A stretch of DNA of 52,220 bases from Bacillota bacterium. Its GTDB lineage: Bacteria; Bacillota; Sulfobacillia; JAUYEF01. Positions 24,186-32,942 of the stretch are shown here, piece by piece. Within the stretch, counting starts at the first letter, position 1. Each line of letters begins with the position of its first letter. The stretch spans positions 1-52,220 of the forward strand of contig JAUYEF010000244.1 in the NCBI GenBank assembly GCA_030691635.1, read 5' to 3'. The notes under the pieces were generated by a model. That model worked only from the letters and a program-made list of their open reading frames with translations, did not search any database and was not told where the DNA came from. The translations under genes and the position numbers were made by a program.

Positions 24186-24395
24186 GTGCCGAAAAGGCGT
24201 CTTTCGTCATTTGTGGTTGAACAGCGGTTCTGCAAGTCGTGTGAGATCTGTGTTGCGCTCTGTCCGAAGAAGCTCCTGGCGATGGAGAACAAGCGCCCGG
24301 TGATCTCTGACCCGGGTGAGTGCACGTTGTGCCGGATATGCGAGATCCATTGCCCGGACCTATGCATAGAACTGGAGGAGTCCGCGGATGAGTGA
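24186..24395 (+). CDS. korD: 2-Oxoacid:ferredoxin oxidoreductase delta subunit (2x[4Fe-4S])
   Basis: A 69-residue ferredoxin-like subunit with two cluster motifs, FCKSCEICVALCPKK and CTLCRICEIHCPD. It passes electrons from the catalytic subunits to ferredoxin. GTG 24186 has the best spacing from AGGAAGGAG at 24168-24176; ATG 24177 touches that site directly and would add 3 residues. It overlaps the next gene by 8 bp, so translation is coupled. Confidence 0.92.
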   Translation: MPKRRLSSFVVEQRFCKSCEICVALCPKKLLAMENKRPVISDPGECTLCRICEIHCPDLCIELEESADE

Positions 24396-25512
24396 GATCA
24401 GGTACATGCAGGGCAACGAAGCCATGGCCGAGGGCGCGTTCGCTGCAGGAGCCAGGTTCTTTGCCGGCTACCCGATAACGCCTTCGTCGGAGATCGCCGA
24501 GATCGCTTCGCGCAGGCTCCCCGCCATGGGCGGTATCTATATGCAGATGGAAGACGAACTCGCGAGCATGGCTGCGATCATCGGCGCGTCGCTCGCCGGC
24601 AAGAAGTCTTTCACCGCCACCAGCGGCCCTGGCTTCTCGCTCATGCAGGAGAACCTCGGGCTGGCGAAGATGCTGGAGGTGCCCTGCGTGCTGATAAACG
24701 TGCAGCGCTCGGGGCCGAGCACGGGACTCGCGACAAGGCCCGCTCAGGGCGACGTGATGATGGCCAGGTGGGGGACTCATGGCGACAGCTCAGTCATCGT
24801 GCTGTGCCCTGCCACAGTCCAGGATTGCTTCGACCTGACTGTGAGGGCGTTCGGCCTTGCGGAGAAGTTCAGGACACCCGTCATCGTGCTGGGTGACGAG
24901 ACTGTCGCCCATATGCGCGAGAAGGTGGAGATCCCCGATGCGGGGTCTGTCGATGTGTACGAGAGGCCGGCGCCGTCGCTGGATGGCGAATACCTGCCCG
25001 CCGGTGGCGGGGACGATGGCGTGTCGCCTCTTGCCGTGCTGGGGTCAAGGCCGCTTCTTCACGTGACGAGTTCGATGCACGACGCGACGGGCAGGACGAA
25101 TAACGAGCCCGCCAACGCGGCCTGGCTCGTCCGCAGGCTCTGGAACAAGATCGAGATGCACGCGGACGAAGTCATATCCGCCCGGACCTTCGGCGACGCG
25201 GACGCGCCATTGCTGCTGGTGTCATACGGCGGCTCCGCCCGGGCGGCGCGCTCCGCGCTTGACCTGCTAGGGGAGGCGGGCCGCCGCGCCAGGCTGCTCG
25301 AACTGCTGACTCTGTGGCCGTTCCCGGCTCGCCTGATCAGGGAAGAAAGCAGGAACAGGCGTCTTGTCGTCGTGCCTGAGATGAACCTTGGCCAGCTCGT
25401 CCGCGAGGTCAGAGGCTGCAGCGAATCCCCTGTTCTCAGCGTGTGCAAGTCCAACGGTGAACCGCTTGAGCCACGCGAAATCGTTGACGGGGTAAAGGAG
25501 GCGTCGAGATGA
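24388..25512 (+). CDS. korA: 2-Oxoglutarate-type 2-oxoacid:ferredoxin oxidoreductase alpha subunit
   Basis: A 374-residue subunit that, with the beta part, decarboxylates a 2-oxoacid to acyl-CoA and reduces ferredoxin. Seen: the N-terminal GNEAMAEGAFAAG with GYPITPSSEIAE (pyrimidine-binding domain of TPP enzymes), MEDELASMAAIIGAS, TSGPGFSLMQE, and RSGPSTGLATRPAQGD, the substrate-facing motif usual in KorA. Lacks the gamma domain that VorA/PorA fusions have. Overlaps korD (8 bp) and korB-korC (ATGA, 4 bp). The true substrate could be 2-oxoglutarate or a branched 2-oxoacid. Confidence 0.92.
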   Translation: MSEIRYMQGNEAMAEGAFAAGARFFAGYPITPSSEIAEIASRRLPAMGGIYMQMEDELASMAAIIGASLAGKKSFTATSGPGFSLMQENLGLAKMLEVPCVLINVQRSGPSTGLATRPAQGDVMMARWGTHGDSSVIVLCPATVQDCFDLTVRAFGLAEKFRTPVIVLGDETVAHMREKVEIPDAGSVDVYERPAPSLDGEYLPAGGGDDGVSPLAVLGSRPLLHVTSSMHDATGRTNNEPANAAWLVRRLWNKIEMHADEVISARTFGDADAPLLLVSYGGSARAARSALDLLGEAGRRARLLELLTLWPFPARLIREESRNRRLVVVPEMNLGQLVREVRGCSESPVLSVCKSNGEPLEPREIVDGVKEASR

Positions 25513-26900
25513 GCCGGAGCAAGTTCCTGGACATGGGAGCTCTCCCGCATTTCTGGTGCGAAGGCTGCGGGAACGGTATCGTGCTGGGCGCCATCGTGAG
25601 GGCTCTGGAGAACGCCGGCGCCGACCCGGAGAAGACGGTCGTCGTGACCGGGATAGGGTGCACGGGCAAGCTCGACGACTATGTGGCCTGCCACACGGTC
25701 CACGGGACTCACGGCCGGGCGCTCCCGATCGCGACGGGGATCAAGGCGGCCAACCCGGACTTGACAGTACTCGCTGTGCTCGGAGACGGGGATGGGGCGA
25801 CCATAGGCGGCAACCACCTTCTCCACTCCGCGCGGCGCAACATAGGCGTGACCGCGGTGCTCATCAACAACTTCAACTACGGCATGACGGGTGGGCAGTA
25901 CTCCGGGACGACCCCTCAGGGGAGCCGCACGGCGACTTCCGTGTATGGCAACCCGGAGCCGGCCATGGACCTGTGCAGGGTGGCGGAGGCCGCCGGCGCA
26001 AGCTACGTGGCGCGAAGCACTGTGTACCATGGCGTGCAGCTGCAGCGCTTCATCGAGCAGGGGCTTTCCAAGGACGGTTTCTCGTTCATCGAGGCGGTCA
26101 GCACCTGCCCGACCTACTTCGGGCGCCTGAACCAGCTGCCATCGCCTGTGGACATGTTGATGTCCTTGAAGGATAGAGCGGTGCCGCGGGGCTCCGGAGG
26201 CTCCGGTGAAGCCGGGACTCCAGGGATTGAGGGCAAGTTCGAGATAGGAGTGTTCGCGGACAAGGGGCTGGACGGCTTCTCCGCCAGGTACGCGGAGGTG
26301 CAGACGGCTGCGGTGGCGCGGGCGCAGGCCAGGCCGGTCGTCGCGGGGCAGGCCCAGGCGAAGGCTTCCGGCAAGGGCCACTGGGAGATCGTGCTCGCAG
26401 GCTTCGGAGGACAGGGCCTGGGACTCGCCGGCCAGCTGCTGGGGGAGGCCGCCGTCGAGATCGACGGCAGGTACGCAAGCCAGGTGCAGGCGTATGGGTC
26501 AGCGGCGAGAGGTGGGTTCGCGAAGTCGGAAACTATCGTCAGCTCTGATGAGATCAAGTACCCCGGAGTGACACGCCCGAATCTTGTGGTCGCTCTCAGT
26601 GAAGAAGCCTACCGCCGGTACGCCGGCCGGGTCGGCGAGGGCTGCCTGGTCATCGTCGATTCTGCCGTTGTGGCAGACGCTGTGCCCGGGGTCCAGGCTT
26701 ACCCGATCTCGGAGATGGCGGAGCGAGCGGGACAGCCACAGTCGGCCAACCTTGTCGCCCTGGGGCTGCTGGCAGCCATCAGCGGGGCGGTGAGCCCGCA
26801 GGCGCTGGAGGAGTCCATCAGGAGGCGCCTGCCCGGGAACCGGGGGGCCCTCGACGCTTTCCGTAGCGGTTTTGGGCTCGCGGAGGGACCTGCGTGCTGA
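25509..26900 (+). CDS. 2-Oxoacid:ferredoxin oxidoreductase beta-gamma fusion (KorB-KorC)
   Basis: A 463-residue fusion of two subunits that are usually separate. Residues 1 to about 260 are the beta subunit: cluster cysteines C17 and C20 (WCEGCGNG), C51 and C200 (STCPTYF), and the TPP/Mg site GDGDGATIGGNH at 92-103. A 30-residue Ala/Gln-rich linker (about 262-290) follows. Residues 291 to the end are the gamma subunit, with GFGGQGLGLAG and the motif QAYGSAARGGFAKSE. The beta half binds thiamine pyrophosphate; the gamma half takes part in CoA handling. It overlaps korA by 4 bp and the next gene by 7 bp. The fusion keeps a 1:1 ratio of beta and gamma. Confidence 0.92.
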   Translation: MSRSKFLDMGALPHFWCEGCGNGIVLGAIVRALENAGADPEKTVVVTGIGCTGKLDDYVACHTVHGTHGRALPIATGIKAANPDLTVLAVLGDGDGATIGGNHLLHSARRNIGVTAVLINNFNYGMTGGQYSGTTPQGSRTATSVYGNPEPAMDLCRVAEAAGASYVARSTVYHGVQLQRFIEQGLSKDGFSFIEAVSTCPTYFGRLNQLPSPVDMLMSLKDRAVPRGSGGSGEAGTPGIEGKFEIGVFADKGLDGFSARYAEVQTAAVARAQARPVVAGQAQAKASGKGHWEIVLAGFGGQGLGLAGQLLGEAAVEIDGRYASQVQAYGSAARGGFAKSETIVSSDEIKYPGVTRPNLVVALSEEAYRRYAGRVGEGCLVIVDSAVVADAVPGVQAYPISEMAERAGQPQSANLVALGLLAAISGAVSPQALEESIRRRLPGNRGALDAFRSGFGLAEGPAC

Positions 26901-28306
26901 GCACAGGCCAGCTCCTGGGAGCCGTATGCACGGTTGCGCTGATCAGCTTCGTGGCGTCGGAGGCCAGGAAAAGGGTGAAGTCGTTCGACGACTTCGCCAC
27001 AGGTGGCGGTTCTCTCGGCGCCATTTATGTGGCAGGAACGATCCTGGGCACGATAGTGGGTGGCGCCGCAACCATCGGCGCGGCCCAGCTTGCTTTCCGG
27101 TATGGGCTCGCAGGCTGGTGGTTTTCGCTAGGGTCGTGCTTCGCTCTCGTGTTCTTAGGCCTTGTGCTTTCAGACAAGCTCAGAGGCGCGGGCGTCAAGA
27201 CCATACCCCAATTCCTCGTCAACACCTACGGCGACCGTGTGGGTCCATGGTCCTGGTTGTTCACGTCCCTCGGGCTGCTGCTGAACATAATCGGCCAGGT
27301 CCTCGCGGCCACGTCGCTATTGTCCACGGTCTTTGGCGTGAAGCCGGTCGTCGCGGCACTAGTGACTTTTCTGGCCATGATGCTCTATGTGATTTACGGA
27401 GGCGTGTGGAGCACCGGGTCCGTCGGTGTCGCGAAGACGCTGCTGGTCCTTGGGTCCATGCTGGTGGTGGGTTTCGTTGCCGACCGCCTGGCGGGCGGTG
27501 TCTCGAACATCGCGCGTGCGCTGCCGCGGTACCCGTACTTCAGCCTGTTCGGCAGAGGGCTCTGGACAGACCTGGCTGCCGGGTTCTCGCTGCTGGTGGG
27601 TGTGGCTTCGACCCAGACATACCTCCAGGCGCTCTTCTCAGGCAAGGACCTGCGCGCAGCCAAGCATGGGGCGCTGCTTGCGGCCGCCATAACCCCGGTC
27701 GCTGGGCTCCCAGGGGTATATGTCGGGATGCACATGAAGGTCACGCAGCCCGGCATTTCCGCCGCGTCGGCGCTCCCGCTGTTCGTCACCCAGTACCTGC
27801 ACCCTGTGCTTGCCGGTATCGTGCTCGCGACGCTGTTCATCTCGGTGATCGGCACGGCAGCCGGCCTCAGCCTGGGCGTCGGGGTGATGTTCGGCCAGGA
27901 CATCTTCAAGAAGCGTCTCCGTCCGGCCGCGACCGACCGCCAGGTGCTCGTGGCGTCGCGCCTGGCGATAGCCGTTGTCGGCGGAGCCGCGCTCATCATA
28001 GCTCTTGCCGGTCTCGACAGCCTGATACTCAAGTGGAGTTTCCTTTCGATGGGGCTGCGCGGCTCAACAGTGTTCTTCCCGCTGCTCGGCGCCGTCTTCT
28101 TCAAGCGCTATGTGTCGCGGCGGGCGGGCCTCCTGGCCATTGTGGCCGCGCCTCTGCTTTCCCTGGCGTGGGGAGCAGTCTTCCCGGAGGGAATTGACCC
28201 GTTATACATCGGCCTCCTCACGAGCCTGGTCTGCCTCTGGGCCGGCTCAGTCGTCATGCCCGACCGGCCGCGGCAGGCGCAACACACGTCTCAACCAACA
28301 ACCTGA
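26894..28306 (+). CDS. Sodium:solute symporter (SSS family)
   Basis: A 470-residue membrane protein with about 13 helices, of the SSS family that imports substrates such as amino acids, sugars, carboxylates or pantothenate with Na+. Typical segments: SFDDFATGGGSLGAIYVAG near the first helices, TIPQFLVNTYGDRVG, YVIYGGVWSTGSVGVAKT, and ASALPLFVTQYLHPVLAGIVLA. GTG 26894, after CGGAGGGACC, overlaps the korB-korC stop by 7 bp, so it belongs to the same operon. It may import the compound from which the 2-oxoacid is made; inference from position. Confidence 0.9.
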   Translation: MLSTGQLLGAVCTVALISFVASEARKRVKSFDDFATGGGSLGAIYVAGTILGTIVGGAATIGAAQLAFRYGLAGWWFSLGSCFALVFLGLVLSDKLRGAGVKTIPQFLVNTYGDRVGPWSWLFTSLGLLLNIIGQVLAATSLLSTVFGVKPVVAALVTFLAMMLYVIYGGVWSTGSVGVAKTLLVLGSMLVVGFVADRLAGGVSNIARALPRYPYFSLFGRGLWTDLAAGFSLLVGVASTQTYLQALFSGKDLRAAKHGALLAAAITPVAGLPGVYVGMHMKVTQPGISAASALPLFVTQYLHPVLAGIVLATLFISVIGTAAGLSLGVGVMFGQDIFKKRLRPAATDRQVLVASRLAIAVVGGAALIIALAGLDSLILKWSFLSMGLRGSTVFFPLLGAVFFKRYVSRRAGLLAIVAAPLLSLAWGAVFPEGIDPLYIGLLTSLVCLWAGSVVMPDRPRQAQHTSQPTT

Positions 28307-28320
28307 GGGGGGAACCGCTC

Positions 28321-29910
28321 ATGGCAACAGCGAGATTGATCTACGGTGGCCCGATCTACACCATGGCAGGCTCGCCGCACGCTTGCGCGGAAGCCATGCT
28401 GATCTGCAACGGCAAGGTGGCGGCGACGGGCTCGAGGAGTGACCTGGAGGCAGCGGCGCCCGGCTGCTGCGAGAAGATTGACCTCGGGGGCAGGGCGGTC
28501 TATCCCGGCATGCACGACAGTCATATCCACCTGGTCGGCTGGTCACTGGCCCGCCGTCGGGTGGACCTGCTTCGCACCAGGACGATCGACGAGGCCTTGA
28601 CCATACTGGCAAAGGTAGCCGCGGCGACTCCCCCAGGCGAGTGGATCACCGGCGGACGCTGGGATATGAGCCTGTGGAACGTCTTTCCCAACTGCCGGCA
28701 GCTGGATTCGGTATGCCGGGCGAACCCTGTGTTCCTGTCAAGCAAGGATGGGCACAGCGGTTGGGCCAACTCGCTTGCGATGGACGCAGCGGGCGTGACC
28801 AGGGAGACGGACGCGCCTCCCGGCGGGTCCATCATGCGCGACGTGGACGGCAACATCACGGGTGTCTTCCAGGACAGGGCGCAATCGCTGATCCGGCGGC
28901 ACATCCCGTCGCCTTCGAGTGAGGCAGTGGCGGATGCGGTGAAGGCCGGAATGGGCCATCTCCAGTCGCTCGGCTTGACGACCGTGCATTCTGTCGATGG
29001 AGCGCGAGCCCTCAGGGCGGCGGAGGACCTGCAGCAGCAAGGGGTCCTGGGGATACGCATCGCGGCCTGCCCGTCGGTCGAGGCGCTCCCACAGGTGAGC
29101 GATGTGGGGCTCAAGCAGGGGTTTGGCAACGACCACGTTTCCCTTGGCCCGGTCAAGATGTTCAAGGACGGTGCGCTTGGTTCGCGCACTGCTCACATGC
29201 TGGAGCCGTATGAGAACCCGCCTGTCACCCTTGGACTTGAGGTCATGACAAACGAGCAACTGGCCGAGGCCGTATCCCTTGCGATCGAAACAGGGTTCGG
29301 GGTGGCAGTCCACGCCATCGGCGACAGGGCATGCAGAGATGTGCTCGATGTGTTGGAACGCTTCGCCGCTGAAAGCAGGCGTCTGGGGTTGCGCCACCGG
29401 ATGGAGCACGCTCAGGTGCTGACCGAGGTCGATGTGCCGAGGTTCGCCCAGCTTGGCGTGGTGGCATCGGTCCAGCCTTCGCATGCAGTGGCCGACCGGT
29501 ACATGGCGGATAAGGATTGGGGCAGACGCGCCAGGTGGGCCTACCCGTTCGAGTCGCTCCGCAGGAGCGGCGCCGTGCTTGCCTTCGGGTCCGACGGGCC
29601 TGTGGATAACCCTGACCCGGTCTACGGCATTCACTGCGCCGTCAACCGGAACGCGCCCGGAGAGTCCGATGCACTGTCCTGGTACCCGCAGGAGAGGATG
29701 GAGGTCCTCGACGCTGTGTGGGCATACACTGCCGGGGCGTCGTATTCTATCGGTAAGGAGGCAATCCTGGGGGATCTGTCGCCGGGTAAGCTCGCGGACT
29801 TTGTCGTCCTGTCCAGGGACATCGCCAGGATCCCGAAACAGGAGATAACCAGCGCCAAAGTGCTCGCCACTGCCGTGGGCGGCGAGTTCGTGTACGGGCC
29901 GGAGTGGTGA
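28321..29910 (+). CDS. YtcJ-like metal-dependent amidohydrolase
   Basis: A 529-residue amidohydrolase-superfamily protein (Amidohydro_3). HxH metal site in YPGMHDSHIHLVGW near residue 68; KMFKDGALGSRTAH, HAIGDRACRDV, HRMEHAQVL and FGSDGPVDNPDP follow in the usual order, and the protein ends with GDLSPGKLADFVVLS. ATG 28321 follows TGAGGGGGGAACC. It starts 14 bp after the symporter and is the last gene of the acd-kor operon. Exactly as long as the amidohydrolase at 9162, its paralogue. Probably hydrolyses an amide or N-acyl compound to feed the oxidoreductase; substrate unknown. Confidence 0.9.
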   Translation: MATARLIYGGPIYTMAGSPHACAEAMLICNGKVAATGSRSDLEAAAPGCCEKIDLGGRAVYPGMHDSHIHLVGWSLARRRVDLLRTRTIDEALTILAKVAAATPPGEWITGGRWDMSLWNVFPNCRQLDSVCRANPVFLSSKDGHSGWANSLAMDAAGVTRETDAPPGGSIMRDVDGNITGVFQDRAQSLIRRHIPSPSSEAVADAVKAGMGHLQSLGLTTVHSVDGARALRAAEDLQQQGVLGIRIAACPSVEALPQVSDVGLKQGFGNDHVSLGPVKMFKDGALGSRTAHMLEPYENPPVTLGLEVMTNEQLAEAVSLAIETGFGVAVHAIGDRACRDVLDVLERFAAESRRLGLRHRMEHAQVLTEVDVPRFAQLGVVASVQPSHAVADRYMADKDWGRRARWAYPFESLRRSGAVLAFGSDGPVDNPDPVYGIHCAVNRNAPGESDALSWYPQERMEVLDAVWAYTAGASYSIGKEAILGDLSPGKLADFVVLSRDIARIPKQEITSAKVLATAVGGEFVYGPEW

Positions 29911-29983
29911 GCGCGGCATGTGGGAGCGTGGCTCTAGCATGGGGGCAGAGCGCTAGCATGGGAGCGGGCCGCGACCGGACCGT

Positions 29984-30132
29984 AACGCCAGATCATCCGG
30001 GCGTTCTACCATAGAACGCGAAACCCGCTAAGCGTTCGATCCATGTGCCCTTCTAGATAGTGCGTTTCACCATCGAACGCCAGATCATCCGCGCGTTCTA
30101 CCATAGAACGCGAAACCCGCTAAGCGTTCGAT
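29984..30132. repeat. 57-bp direct repeat pair containing 19-bp palindromes
   Basis: Two copies of a 57-bp block, 29984-30040 and 30076-30132, differ at one base and lie 92 bp apart. Each holds the perfect inverted repeat GCGTTCTA-CCA-TAGAACGC (30001-30019 and 30093-30111). A variant, GCGTTTCACCATCGAACGC, lies between them (30062-30080), and GCGTTCGAT at 30032-30040 is complementary to ATCGAACGC at 30072-30080. There is no gene here; the block lies between two convergent genes. Confidence 0.9.
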
Positions 30133-30162
30133 TGACGTCCGTATCATCTAGCCGCTCGGCAG

Positions 30163-30350
30163 GAAGTCCGTTCGGTCGGGGATCGGTAGTCTACGCATAC
30201 CCCTGCAGCGGACGTGACTGCCGGGCAGTCTATTCCGACGGCCAACGGACCGGCGAGAAGTCCGTTCGGTCGGGGATCGGTAGTCTACGCATACCCCTGG
30301 AGCGGACATGACTGCTGAGCAGTCTGTTCCGGCGGCTAATGGACTGCCTG
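30163..30350. repeat. 94-bp tandem repeat, two copies, structured
   Basis: Two adjacent 94-bp units, 30163-30256 and 30257-30350, share an almost identical first half (GAAGTCCGTTCGG ... GCATACCCCTG.AGCGGAC) and a diverged second half. Each can fold: GTCCG pairs with CGGAC across about 38 nt, GGGGAT with ATACCCC inside (one bulge), then GACTGCC with GGCAGTC. A third partial second half (GACTGCC.GGCA) follows to about 30370. No open frame explains it. It could be a repeated RNA structure or a small non-autonomous element. Confidence 0.85.
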
Positions 30351-30370
30351 GCAATCCATTTCGGCGGCGC

Positions 30371-30482
30371 CCGGGCGGCACTGAGTCGAGTGGTATGACA
30401 TCCAACACCACAGCGGCGGCAACACAGCGGCCACGGCACAAACGCCGCGGCCACATAGTTGCTTGTTTCGAGGCCGAATGTT
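30371..30482. other. Remainder of the convergent intergenic gap
   Basis: Between the last repeat fragment and the leucyl aminopeptidase stop there is about 110 bp in which I see no gene, clear terminator or promoter. The whole gap 29911-30482 (572 bp) is gene-free. Confidence 0.6.
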
Positions 30483-31982
30483 CTACCGGCCCATATCCAG
30501 AGCCAGCTGGGCGAGGGTCCTCACGGCCACGCCGGTCGCGCCCTTGGGCTGGTAGCCCTTCTCCGAGCTGGTGAACGCAGTCCCGGCGATGTCCAAATGC
30601 GCCCATGCCGAGCCCTTGCAGAACTCGCCTATTATCAAGCCGCCTGTGATGGCGCCGGCGCCGCGGTCTCCGGCATTCTTCAGGTCCGCCACATCGCTCT
30701 TGTACTTCTCTTCATATTCCTCGGCGGTGGGGAACCTCCAGAAGCGCTCGCCCGCAACTGCTGCGGCATCAAGGATCCTCGCGGTCAAATCATCCGAGTT
30801 GGAGACTATGCCTGAATACACATCACCGAGCGCTGTGAAGCATGCGCCCGTGAGTGTCGCGACATCGACTATGTGAGTGGCACCGAGCGACTTGGCATAG
30901 GCCACCGCGTCCGCCAGTATCAGCCTGCCCTCGGCGTCTGTGCTGATTATCTCGATGGTCTTGCCGTTCATGGCGGAGATGACGTCGCCGGGCTTGAGGG
31001 CGGTCCCTGATGGCAAGTTCTCGGTGCACGGCACGATACCCAGTACGGGGACTTCGGGCTTCAGGAGGGCGATGGCTTTCATCGCGGCAATCACGGCAGC
31101 GCCGCCCGCCATGTCGTCCTTCATCAGTTCCATGCCGTCCCGGTTCTTGAGCGAGATGCCGCCGCTATCAAAGGTGAGCCCTTTGCCGCACAGCGCCAGT
31201 GCCGGCCTACCGGCGCTTCCCTGGTGCTTGAGCACGACCATTTTGGGTGGCTCCGCGGAACCCTGGGCCACGCCCAGCAACGCCCCCATCCCAAGCTGCT
31301 TCATGTCCTGCCGCTCGAGCACCCGGCACTCCAGGCCCGCCTCTTGCGCCACACTTTGAGCGGCTTCCGCCATCATCGAAGGGGTCATCTTGTTGGCCGG
31401 GGCGTTGACAAGGTCGCGGGCCAGGTTCACCGCTTCGGCCATCACCGCCCCCGTCCGGGCGCCCCGTTCGACGCTACCGATCTTCGATGAATCGAGTTCG
31501 GTTATCAAGAGTTCGGAAGGTCCTGGCTCAGCCGCCTTGGCCTTGAAGCCGGCATAATTGTAGGCGCCAAGCAATGAACCCTCCACAGTGGCCCTCGCGC
31601 ACATTTCCGGGTCAAGGCCGCCTATGCCGGCCCCGTGAACGATGGTCGCCACCGTCCGGGCCTTCATCCTGGAGGCTTGGCGCATTGCGCTATCTGCCGC
31701 GCGTCGGGCCTTTTCGGCCGTGAACTGGGCAGCCGGTCCGAGCCCGACGACGATAGCCTTCGGGATCCCCGCGCCCGCGCAGCGGAGCACAAGCGTTTCG
31801 CCCAGCTTGCCCTCGAACTCGCCAGACTGCACGGCCAGAGACACGGCACCACCGGTCGCACGGTCCACAGCGCCCGTCGCAGCTCCAGGGCCGGCTATGC
31901 CCTGGAAGAGGTTGACGATGATGACATCCGATCGCACATCGGTGATGCTGGTATTGACCACCCTGACGTTCACTCGCACCAC
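30483..31982 (-). CDS. pepA: Leucyl aminopeptidase (M17)
   Basis: A 499-residue cytosolic aminopeptidase of family M17, which releases N-terminal residues from peptides using two metal ions. Seen: the variable N-terminal macro-like domain (SDVIIVNLFQG), NLARDLVNAPANKMTP, the catalytic lysine and metal region CGKGLTFDSGGISLK, MKDDMAGGAAVI, and the family signature around STDAEGRLILADA (usually NTDAEGRL). Length is normal for the family. GTG 31982 or the next GTG at 31979 may start it, behind GGAAAGG. Single gene, fits the peptide-degrading theme. Confidence 0.95.
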   Translation of the reverse strand: MVRVNVRVVNTSITDVRSDVIIVNLFQGIAGPGAATGAVDRATGGAVSLAVQSGEFEGKLGETLVLRCAGAGIPKAIVVGLGPAAQFTAEKARRAADSAMRQASRMKARTVATIVHGAGIGGLDPEMCARATVEGSLLGAYNYAGFKAKAAEPGPSELLITELDSSKIGSVERGARTGAVMAEAVNLARDLVNAPANKMTPSMMAEAAQSVAQEAGLECRVLERQDMKQLGMGALLGVAQGSAEPPKMVVLKHQGSAGRPALALCGKGLTFDSGGISLKNRDGMELMKDDMAGGAAVIAAMKAIALLKPEVPVLGIVPCTENLPSGTALKPGDVISAMNGKTIEIISTDAEGRLILADAVAYAKSLGATHIVDVATLTGACFTALGDVYSGIVSNSDDLTARILDAAAVAGERFWRFPTAEEYEEKYKSDVADLKNAGDRGAGAITGGLIIGEFCKGSAWAHLDIAGTAFTSSEKGYQPKGATGVAVRTLAQLALDMGR

Positions 31983-32060
31983 GCCTTTCCATGCATGATG
32001 ATAAGAACTCGCCCCCGCAACGACACAAAATCCAGACCTAGTCTTTCGTGCCGGACCGGC

Positions 32061-32897
32061 CTATCCCTCCACGGAAAACCGCGCGACAGCTCCACGGTCG
32101 CTGTCACTGTCCAGGCGCCATCGCCCGTCGGCCCCGCCGGAGGATGCGCCCACAGAAAAGTGGAGCATGGCAATACCGCGGTCTATCCTGCGAGGGCCGA
32201 TCTCCAGGCCTCCGGACGCCCAGCCAGGCTTCCTGGGCCAGAGGACCACCTCCGGCGTGCATGAAGCCCTGCCCCGCACCTCGAACCACCAGGGTTGCAG
32301 GTTGGTGCCTGAAGGCGCCAGTTGCACACAGTTGATGGCGCCGCGCATCCATCCGGGAAGCGCGTCGGGAGGGGTGTCGCAGATCCTGCTGAACGGCTTC
32401 CTGCGCTTATGCCTGACCGAAGCGCCCGGGTCCGGCCAACCCGCCGCGACCACACAGACCACGTGCTCGCTCGAGGCCGCGCCCGCGAGCGACAGAGCAG
32501 CCTTCCGGCTGAACGTCCCGCTCACCCAGCATGTGCCAACGCCTCGCGAACAGGCGTCCAGGACCACCTGCTCGCCGCAGAAGCCGGCGTCCTCAGGGTC
32601 GTGCGGCAGTCCCGAGGACAGGATCGCGAACACAAGGCTCGAGCGGTGGATGAAAGTAGCCATTCCTCCGGGCAGCCAGTGGAAGATCCGCCGCCCCGCG
32701 TCCTGGCCGCTCACCAGTACGACCCGCACGCCCCCGCCCGGAAGATGAGCGCAGGTCTCGCACAGTTGCTCCAGTTCACCTACAATGCCCGGCTCAAGAG
32801 ACTCCCCGGTGAACTTCCTCACCGACCTCCGCCTGTCGATTGCCTGCCGCCAACGAAGCAGCGTCGCGCTGTCCATGCTCATCATCTGCTTGTTCAC
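32061..32897 (-). CDS. Nitroreductase-family protein (TM1586 type)
   Basis: A 278-residue flavoprotein-like protein. The start RRRSVRKFTGESLEPGIV is the FMN-binding N-terminus of nitroreductases, and a second half-repeat includes GAINCVQLAPSGTNLQPWWF, which matches the duplicated arrangement of the putative TM1586-like nitroreductase family. The physiological role of that subgroup is not known; redox chemistry with NAD(P)H and FMN is likely. GTG 32897 is the outermost start; internal ATGs at residues 5, 6 and 8 are possible. Divergent from the small gene at 32943. Confidence 0.8.
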   Translation of the reverse strand: MNKQMMSMDSATLLRWRQAIDRRRSVRKFTGESLEPGIVGELEQLCETCAHLPGGGVRVVLVSGQDAGRRIFHWLPGGMATFIHRSSLVFAILSSGLPHDPEDAGFCGEQVVLDACSRGVGTCWVSGTFSRKAALSLAGAASSEHVVCVVAAGWPDPGASVRHKRRKPFSRICDTPPDALPGWMRGAINCVQLAPSGTNLQPWWFEVRGRASCTPEVVLWPRKPGWASGGLEIGPRRIDRGIAMLHFSVGASSGGADGRWRLDSDSDRGAVARFSVEG

Positions 32898-32942
32898 CCG
32901 CCCAGATGTTAATCTTACCAGACTCGGGTCCTGTCCGCTGCG

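Noticed and set aside
25059-26381. 440-codon antisense frame opposite korA/korB-korC
   Set aside because: It mirrors the third-position GC of the sense genes; the sense strand has clear family motifs throughout.
29984-30350. CRISPR array
   Set aside because: Only two copies of each unit, unit lengths of 57 and 94 bp, no regular spacers and no cas genes.
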